Shown one piece after another: positions 6,631 to 11,800 of a stretch of 11,800 bases of DNA. The notes beneath the pieces were generated by a model that did not search any database, was not told the DNA's origin, and saw nothing but the letters and a program-made list of their open reading frames with translations. Position 1 is the first letter of the stretch; every line of letters begins with the position of its first letter. Made by a program: the position numbers and the translations under genes. This DNA is from Chitinophagales bacterium (GTDB taxonomy: Bacteria; Bacteroidota; Bacteroidia; Chitinophagales; JAHDHT01), in contig JAHDHT010000043.1 in the NCBI GenBank assembly GCA_020631175.1, positions 1 to 11,800 on the forward strand, given 5' to 3'.

Positions 6631-6663
6631 ATGGTTTTTCGTCAAATTCGAAGTAATATTTGA
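6631..6663 (+). CDS. Possible 10-codon leader ORF before the kinase
   Basis: ATG at 6631 opens MVFRQIRSNI and ends at TGA (6661-6663). It is in the same frame as the kinase, whose first usable start (TTG, 6667) comes three bases after that TGA. Two readings fit: a translated leader that feeds ribosomes to the kinase by reinitiation, or the original kinase start interrupted by a nonsense codon. It may also be chance; the peptide resembles nothing I know. Confidence 0.25.
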   Translation: MVFRQIRSNI

Positions 6664-6666
6664 TTT

Positions 6667-8220
6667 TTGGAACTCTTTAACTCCTCATATAATAAGCAAA
6701 AAGACCATTTATTAAATAGTGGTAAAAAGAACTATTATAAAAGTCTTTTCGAGACCAGCCATATTGCTTATGCGTTGCGTTCTTTGCACGGACACGAAAT
6801 GTTGGAAGTGAATAATCGTTTCGTAGAGATGTTTGGCTATGAAAGAAATGAAATAGTTGGTAAATCGGGCTATTTTATAAAGAGAGAAAGAGATGATATT
6901 CATTTCCACCGTCAGTATCAAAAGCTAAAAAAGGGTGAAATTTCGTCTTTTACCAGCATGGAATACTTTTACAAGAAGTGTGGAACGGGTTTTTGGGGTG
7001 AGATTAAGCGTTCAGTTTTTCAAAGAGATAGTGAATCCTTTTTATTGGCTTCCATTTCGGATGTTACGAAACAAGTAAATTCAGAAATTGCTAAAGTTCA
7101 TAGTGAATCTAAATACAGACAATTATTCGAGAATTCATTTGATGGAATTGCCATTTTTGATGCTTCATCGAATAACTGCATTGATTGTAATCAACAGTTC
7201 TTAAAAATATATGAATGCAGCAGGGCTGAAGCAATCGGAAAAAGACCTTGGGAATTTGTTTGGAATTTCAATGAGCGTAAGGATGAAATTTTTCAGGTTT
7301 TTCATATTCATAAAAACAAAGTACTGAATAATGAAAAGTTGAAATTCGAATCAGTTCATGAAACCGCTCATGGGGTAAAAATATTTGTAGAAATTGCTTT
7401 AATTCCTGTTAAACTTGAAGAGATTAATTTAATTATTCAGGTGGTTAGAGATATTACCGAAAAGCGAATTACTGAAATGGCGATAAAGCAACAGGTTAAA
7501 GCGCTTGATAAGAAAAACGAAGAATTAAAACAATATATATCCTCTAATCTTGCACTCGAAAACTTTGCTTATATCACTTCGCACGATTTGCGTGAACCTA
7601 TAAGAACAATAGTTAGTTTCTCTCAAATTTTATTAGAAAAGTCAAAAGAAAAGCTCAATAATGAAGAGCAGGAGTATTTAGATTTTATTGTCAATGCAGG
7701 TAAAAATCTAAATGATTTAATTCAGGATATTCTTACTTATTCACGCTTTCAAACTGAAAAAGTGAATATGAATATGATTCCACTTGAGTATTTATTGCTA
7801 AACATTATTCAACAATTAGATCAGCAATTAAAAGCTCAAAATGGTAAAATAAAGATCGCCAAAAATATACCTGAGTTTATCAATGGTAACAAAACTTATC
7901 TTTACCAATTGTTTCAAAATCTGATTAAAAACGCTTTAAAGTTTAAAAAAGAAGATAGTGATCCTGTTGTTGAATTGCTTTATCAGGATAAAGGTAATTA
8001 CCATTTATTTGGTGTGAGAGATAACGGTATCGGAATTAAAAAAGAATATTTTGATAAAATATTTTTACTATTCAGAAGATTACATGATAAACAAAAATAT
8101 ACCGGAACCGGCTTAGGTTTATCAATTTGTAAAAAAGTAGTTGAAGTTCACAAAGGTGAAATTTGGCTTGAATCTGAAGAAGGGGAAGGAACTACTTTCT
8201 GGTTTACTTTGGCTAAGTAA
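6667..8220 (+). CDS. Soluble PAS-PAS sensor histidine kinase
   Basis: 517 residues, no signal peptide or membrane segments, so cytoplasmic. Domains: PAS 1 (about 25-135, ending LLASISDVTKQ), PAS 2 (about 148-265, beginning YRQLFENSFDGIAIF and ending VVRDITEKR), a short coiled linker (270-297), a HisKA domain with phospho-acceptor His306 in SHDLREP, and a HATPase_c domain. The latter shows the N box NLIKNALKFKK (418-428), G1 DNGIGI (452-457), F box FLLFRRLH and G2 GTGLGLSICKK (480-490). All catalytic motifs are intact, so it should autophosphorylate. No response regulator or receiver domain is nearby. The start is a TTG: an in-frame TGA lies just upstream, and the first ATG (codon 45) would cut into PAS 1. 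The signal is unknown. Confidence 0.92.
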   Translation: MELFNSSYNKQKDHLLNSGKKNYYKSLFETSHIAYALRSLHGHEMLEVNNRFVEMFGYERNEIVGKSGYFIKRERDDIHFHRQYQKLKKGEISSFTSMEYFYKKCGTGFWGEIKRSVFQRDSESFLLASISDVTKQVNSEIAKVHSESKYRQLFENSFDGIAIFDASSNNCIDCNQQFLKIYECSRAEAIGKRPWEFVWNFNERKDEIFQVFHIHKNKVLNNEKLKFESVHETAHGVKIFVEIALIPVKLEEINLIIQVVRDITEKRITEMAIKQQVKALDKKNEELKQYISSNLALENFAYITSHDLREPIRTIVSFSQILLEKSKEKLNNEEQEYLDFIVNAGKNLNDLIQDILTYSRFQTEKVNMNMIPLEYLLLNIIQQLDQQLKAQNGKIKIAKNIPEFINGNKTYLYQLFQNLIKNALKFKKEDSDPVVELLYQDKGNYHLFGVRDNGIGIKKEYFDKIFLLFRRLHDKQKYTGTGLGLSICKKVVEVHKGEIWLESEEGEGTTFWFTLAK

Positions 8221-8231
8221 TACTCCGCTTT

Positions 8232-8251
8232 AAATGCGCTTTGCATTTTTT
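8232..8251 (+). terminator. Weak intrinsic terminator after first kinase
   Basis: AAATGC (8232-8237) pairs with GCATTT (8243-8248) around a 5-base loop, followed by further T residues. It lies 12 bases after the kinase stop codon. The stem is short and AT-rich, so efficiency is doubtful. Confidence 0.45.
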
Positions 8252-8313
8252 ATTCAATAAAATTAAATTAAGTCAGGATCCAAAGTATTATAATTACTCG
8301 TTGTAAACGAAAC

Positions 8314-8343
8314 AGGGCCTGAATGTAATTTCATCCAGGCCCT
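8314..8343. terminator. GC-rich hairpin, probable terminator or small structured element
   Basis: AGGGCCTG (8314-8321) pairs perfectly with CAGGCCCT (8336-8343); three more inner pairs (ATG/CAT) follow after one mismatch. The stem is much more GC-rich than the surrounding AT-rich gap. On the plus strand no T-run follows; on the minus strand TGTTTCGTTT follows, so it looks better as a minus-strand terminator, although no minus-strand gene ends here. The rest of the 286-bp gap (8221-8506) is AT-rich, with no gene seen; the promoter of the hydroxylase gene must lie in its right half, where I find no clear TTG/TAnnTTTG pair. Confidence 0.5.
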
Positions 8344-8506
8344 ACTAATATTACCTGCTTAAAGTGAATTTTATCTTTATCAGTATCTAATATATGAAAA
8401 TTAATACAAATACGATTTTTTGCGTTTTTTAAAACACAAATAGAGCGTATTATAATTACATAATATAACAATCCGTTTTTTGTATCTTGAATCAAAATAA
8501 TGCTTT

Positions 8507-9781
8507 ATGGAGGCTTATGCAGAAGTATTAAATTTTGCCATCCCATTTTTTGTATTGCTGATTTTAATTGAATGGCTATGGAGTTATAAAAAAGGAATTG
8601 AAATAAATCGATCTTTCGATATGACTTCAAGCCTCAGTAGTGGCATAACAAATATCTTAAAAGATGTTTTGGGCTTAACCATTATTATTGTCTCTTATGG
8701 ATGGATGGAAAGTAAAATTGGTTTGTTTGATATAAAGTCTACCTTTTTACTATATGTACTCGCTTTTATCGGAAAAGATTTTGCAAGTTACTGGTCGCAT
8801 CGGTTCGAACATGTGATCAATATTTTCTGGAACCGCCACATTATTCATCACAGCAGTGAAGAATTTAATTTAGCCTGTGCATTAAGGCAACCAATCTCAG
8901 GTATTTTTGGTGTCTTCTTTTTTCTATATATACCATTAGCTTTAATTGGTGTTCCGCAGGAAGTAATTGCCGTTACTGCACCTTTACATTTATTTGCTCA
9001 GTTTTGGTATCATACCCGATTAATTAATAAGATGGGTTTTTTAGAAAACATCATAGTCACACCGTCTCATCATCGGGTCCATCATGCAATCAATCCGGAA
9101 TATATAGATAAAAATTATAGCGCTATTTTTATTGTATGGGATAAATGGTTTGGAACTTTTCAGGAGGAATTGGTAGATGTACCTCCGGTTTATGGAGTTA
9201 AAAAAGCTTCGAATACATGGAATCCCATTATTATTAATTTCCAACATTTGTGGCTTTTAATTAAAGATGCCTGGTACACCAAAAGCTGGAAAGACAAATT
9301 AAGAATATGGTTTATGCCAACAGGTTGGAGGCCTGAAGATGTTCAACTTACACATCCAATTGAGATAATTGAAGATGTTTATAATCAGGAAAAATATGAT
9401 ACCGAGGCCACTATTGGAGTAAAGGTATGGGCATCTGCCCAGTTAATTATAAATGTATTATTGATCCTTTATTTATTTAATAACATTGCATCATTTGAAT
9501 TTTCTGCAGTTTTACTTTACGGAGCTTTCTTATTTTTAAGTATCTTTTCTTATACCACTTTAATGGATGGAAGTAAAATTTCAATCTTTACGGAAGCTTT
9601 GAAAGTGTTGTTTGGTCTTTCTCTTTTTTATTGGATGGGAGGATGGTATAATATTAATCAGCTAATTCCATCCGGTAATTATTTGTTTTTATTTTATCTC
9701 TTTCTTTCTTTTGCACTTGGATTTTATTTCATTACAAGCGGAAGTGTGAAACGATCCCAGGTTTCAGTTTTTTCCATTTAG
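8507..9781 (+). CDS. Fatty acid hydroxylase / sterol desaturase family membrane protein (AGMO-like)
   Basis: 424 residues, polytopic. Hydrophobic segments lie at about 6-26, 52-65, 78-95, 130-147, 150-166, 308-326, 333-349, 364-380 and 391-409. The di-iron histidine signature of the fatty acid hydroxylase superfamily is complete: HRFEH (98-102), HIIHH (111-115), an extra H169 in FWYHT, and HHRVHH (188-193). The order and the following DKNYSAIFIVWDKWFGTF (201-218) are typical. The segment FMPTGWRPED (269-278) and the C-terminal membrane half resemble the alkylglycerol monooxygenase (AGMO/TMEM195) branch, which in animals cleaves ether lipids using tetrahydrobiopterin. Substrate and cofactor here are inferred, and other oxygenations of lipids, carotenoids or sterol-like molecules are possible. 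The ATG at 8507 is the first in frame. A GNAT gene follows after 15 bp. Confidence 0.88.
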   Translation: MEAYAEVLNFAIPFFVLLILIEWLWSYKKGIEINRSFDMTSSLSSGITNILKDVLGLTIIIVSYGWMESKIGLFDIKSTFLLYVLAFIGKDFASYWSHRFEHVINIFWNRHIIHHSSEEFNLACALRQPISGIFGVFFFLYIPLALIGVPQEVIAVTAPLHLFAQFWYHTRLINKMGFLENIIVTPSHHRVHHAINPEYIDKNYSAIFIVWDKWFGTFQEELVDVPPVYGVKKASNTWNPIIINFQHLWLLIKDAWYTKSWKDKLRIWFMPTGWRPEDVQLTHPIEIIEDVYNQEKYDTEATIGVKVWASAQLIINVLLILYLFNNIASFEFSAVLLYGAFLFLSIFSYTTLMDGSKISIFTEALKVLFGLSLFYWMGGWYNINQLIPSGNYLFLFYLFLSFALGFYFITSGSVKRSQVSVFSI

Positions 9782-9796
9782 TCTTTAGTTCAGATT

Positions 9797-10507
9797 ATGA
9801 ATGCATTTGAAGAAAAAGTTTATACCTTATTTTGTGAACTTAATAAAGTTGATTTTAAGAAGAAGGAAATAGAAATTTCGACTAATGAAGGATATAAAGA
9901 TGAAGCAATCACCATTTTATATCAAACAGGCGATAAATATTTTATTCGAACTTATGAAGAAGCTGCTGCGAAATTAAATTCACTTAAAGGAACAAATGCA
10001 ATTACAATCCATGCAATGCTTGATGCTTTAAATGATCCGGAACTAATAATTGATCTTCCAAATGAAAATTGCTACCTGAATCCTGATAAAATAAGTCGCT
10101 TTAAAAAAGGGAATAGTCAAATCAGGTTGCTTAATGATGCACATAAATCAGATTTCGATCTTTTTTATTCAGAATGTTCAAATGAGGATAAAGAGCAAGG
10201 GCAGGTCGATATTGAAGATGATTTGGTCCATGGTTTTTATATCAATAACAAACTTGTTGGAGTTGGCTCATTCTGGTTTGAAGGTGCTGTTCTGGCAGAT
10301 ATTGGCATGCTCATCCACCCGGAATATCAACGAAAAGGTATCGGGAAGCAGCTTTTAGAACAAATGTGTATTAATGCGCACGCTGAAGGTAAAATAAATC
10401 AATGGCGTTACGACAACAAAAATGAAGGAAGTCGTCGCTTGTCTCAAGCGCTTGGATTTACTCCACTGATAAGTCTTCAGGTAATTCAAAGACGAACGAA
10501 GTCATAG
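9797..10507 (+). CDS. GNAT family N-acetyltransferase
   Basis: 236 residues, cytoplasmic. The C-terminal half (about 108-230) is the GNAT fold: a strand pair FYINNKLVGVGSFWF (147-161), then ADIGMLIHPEYQRKGIGKQLLEQMC (167-191). QRKGIGK (178-184) is the acetyl-CoA pyrophosphate loop (Q/R-x-x-G-x-G/A). It is followed by WRYDNKNEGSRRLSQALGFTPL (203-224), the usual 'N-x-x-S-x-x-x-x-x-x-G-F' motif B region. Residues 1-105 form an extra N-terminal domain I do not recognise; it includes CYLNPDKI near its end. The acceptor substrate is unknown. The gene starts 15 bp after the AGMO-like gene and is probably co-transcribed with it, which hints at a shared pathway but does not prove it. Confidence 0.85.
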   Translation: MNAFEEKVYTLFCELNKVDFKKKEIEISTNEGYKDEAITILYQTGDKYFIRTYEEAAAKLNSLKGTNAITIHAMLDALNDPELIIDLPNENCYLNPDKISRFKKGNSQIRLLNDAHKSDFDLFYSECSNEDKEQGQVDIEDDLVHGFYINNKLVGVGSFWFEGAVLADIGMLIHPEYQRKGIGKQLLEQMCINAHAEGKINQWRYDNKNEGSRRLSQALGFTPLISLQVIQRRTKS

Positions 10508-10526
10508 AACGAACTGTTTATATAAC

Positions 10527-10549
10527 AAATTTATATATACAATAAATTT
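10527..10549. repeat. AT-only inverted repeat after GNAT gene
   Basis: AAATTTAT (10527-10534) and ATAAATTT (10542-10549) are perfect complements around a 7-base loop, about 20 bases after the GNAT stop. It may act as a weak transcription end, but the stem has no G or C and no T-run follows, so chance is likely in this AT-rich gap. Confidence 0.25.
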
Positions 10550-10620
10550 ATCAATTTAAATTCCAACAGATCTGCCTGTTTATAACTTTCGCTGTTTAGT
10601 ATCGTATAAGTAGAACAGTA

Positions 10621-11800
10621 ATGAGTGCAGCACTGAATAAGTATCAAGATCGCTGGTTTTATATTGCCGTGCTATTTGCAGGAATATGTCCTCTTATTGT
10701 AATGGCGGTTTATCTTATGCAAGGAAGGCCATTAATCGAGTTATTATCTTCGGTTTTAATGTCGATAACGGCTATTACGAGTTTTTTCATTTACAGAAAT
10801 TGGAATCAACATGTTGGCTTTTACGTCTTTGTTTTTGCCATTTCCTTAATTTTTGCTGTTCGAATATATTTTGGTGGGCCGGTTTGGTCTATCAGTTTAT
10901 TCTTCATGGCTATACCCTTGATATTTGTTGCACAAGATGGCTTTAACAGAACCCGATTCGTAAGCCTTTCTTTAATCTTTCTCGCCTTAGCGATACACAA
11001 TGCGGTAGCATGTAATTATCTGCAGCAAAGTGGTACACATTCTAATTTAATAGTAGAATTATGCGTTATCGTTGTTGTTTTTAGTTTGTTTATTGTTCTT
11101 TTTCTTGATTACAGAAGAGTAATGGACGGATTAAATATTGAGTTAACTCAATCAAATGAATACACACAATCAATTTTAAAAACTTCTCCTAGTTTAATAT
11201 ATACCCTCGACAATAATGGCAAGTTTGAATTAGTAAATGATGCCTATTGCAAATTTGCCAGATATACAAAAGAAGAACTGATAGGTAAATCAAAGCCTGA
11301 AGTATTTAATCGAAAAATGGACAAAGAGTTTGCAAACTCTTTAATCGATGACATTAATATATTAAATGGGATTGAAAAAATAGTAACTGGTACTTTTAAC
11401 TTACTATATCCAAACGATGACGCGATGTTCGTCAATTTTACTAAAGTACCTTTAAAGAATCCGAAAGGGGAAATTACCGGTCTCTTGTGTATAATGAATG
11501 ATATTTCACCATTATTACACAAACAACAAATGTTGGATGATAAAAATCAGGAGCTGCAGAAATATATTGAGTCTAATTTACAATTGGAAAATTTCGCATA
11601 TCTCGCATCTCATGATATTAAATCTCCACTAAGGTCAATAGCCGGTTTTAGTCAGTTATTGCAAAAAGTTTCAAAAGATAAATTAACAGTTGATGAAAAT
11701 GAATACCTTGATTTTATCATTACGAGCACTATAAAACTGAACAATCTGATTACAGATATGCTTGATTATAGTCTGATCCAAAATACAGATTGTAAAATTA
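10621..11800 (+). CDS. Membrane-bound PAS sensor histidine kinase (3' end beyond window)
   Basis: The frame is open from the ATG at 10621 to the window end (393 residues seen, no stop). An in-frame TAG upstream leaves this ATG as the natural start. Residues 12-162 hold about six hydrophobic helices (near 12-33, 37-57, 66-84, 88-104, 112-130 and 142-162), resembling an integral membrane sensor without a large periplasmic loop. A PAS domain follows (about 178-297: ILKTSPSLIYTLDNNGKFELVN to LLCIMNDIS), then a linker and a HisKA domain with phospho-acceptor His331 in SHDIKSPLRSI. The ATPase domain is outside the window. Residues 309-384 closely match residues 286-358 of the kinase at 6667-8220 (for example ESNLQLENFAY against SSNLALENFAY, and EYLDFI in both), so the two share recent ancestry or belong to one subfamily. 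No response regulator is seen. Confidence 0.92.
   Translation, partial: MSAALNKYQDRWFYIAVLFAGICPLIVMAVYLMQGRPLIELLSSVLMSITAITSFFIYRNWNQHVGFYVFVFAISLIFAVRIYFGGPVWSISLFFMAIPLIFVAQDGFNRTRFVSLSLIFLALAIHNAVACNYLQQSGTHSNLIVELCVIVVVFSLFIVLFLDYRRVMDGLNIELTQSNEYTQSILKTSPSLIYTLDNNGKFELVNDAYCKFARYTKEELIGKSKPEVFNRKMDKEFANSLIDDINILNGIEKIVTGTFNLLYPNDDAMFVNFTKVPLKNPKGEITGLLCIMNDISPLLHKQQMLDDKNQELQKYIESNLQLENFAYLASHDIKSPLRSIAGFSQLLQKVSKDKLTVDENEYLDFIITSTIKLNNLITDMLDYSLIQNTDCKI

Noticed and set aside
10686..10946. Plus-strand 86-codon frame near the start of the second kinase
   Set aside because: It is an alternative frame within the membrane-sensor region of the kinase starting at 10621, whose frame continues into PAS and HisKA domains.
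11244..11522. Minus-strand 92-codon frame
   Set aside because: It is antisense to the PAS domain of the second kinase and has no start context or recognisable content.

Overview
The window looks like chromosomal DNA of a member of the Bacteroidota (Flavobacteriales/Cytophagales type). The DNA is AT-rich and Shine-Dalgarno sites are not obvious. One upstream site fits the Bacteroidota promoter pattern (TTG, about 19 bp, TAnnTTTG). The gene families also fit: a DUF4846 lipoprotein, a C-terminal-Phe porin, and orphan PAS histidine kinases with no partner regulator. No rRNA, tRNA, CRISPR array, transposase or phage gene was seen.

Left part (1-4141), minus strand. A 13-bp tandem repeat (1-99) runs off the window edge and ends at the stop codon of a porin-like outer-membrane protein (99-1304). 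Just upstream of it, 20 bp away, is a DUF1111-family di-haem lipoprotein (1325-2572); the two form a likely operon. A separate unit follows: a VOC/glyoxalase-fold protein (3719-4141) whose 3' end overlaps a DUF4846 lipoprotein (2785-3741).

Middle part (4142-6416), plus strand. Only 46 bp separate the VOC gene from a divergent three-gene operon with overlapping ends: an ABC ATPase, a MacB/FtsX-type permease with a His-rich extracytoplasmic segment, and a small exported DUF3299-like protein with a CxxC motif. The set resembles the Vibrio-type Zrg zinc-uptake locus without its DUF2796 component. A perfect 8-3-8 inverted repeat (4146-4164) lies in the divergent gap and is a candidate operator, possibly for a Fur/Zur-type regulator. 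This is the most interesting system in the window.

Right part (6417-11800), plus strand. A soluble PAS-PAS histidine kinase (6667-8220) has no usable ATG. It appears to start at TTG three bases after a 10-codon ORF, behind a leader with three successive dyads. Next come a strong GC-rich hairpin, an AGMO-like fatty acid hydroxylase/sterol desaturase family membrane protein (8507-9781), and a GNAT acetyltransferase 15 bp downstream (9797-10507). The last gene is a second, membrane-bound PAS histidine kinase (10621 to the window end, incomplete). Its dimerisation domain closely resembles that of the first kinase, which suggests paralogues. Neither kinase has a response regulator beside it within the window.

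All family assignments come from reading motifs by eye; no database search was run.
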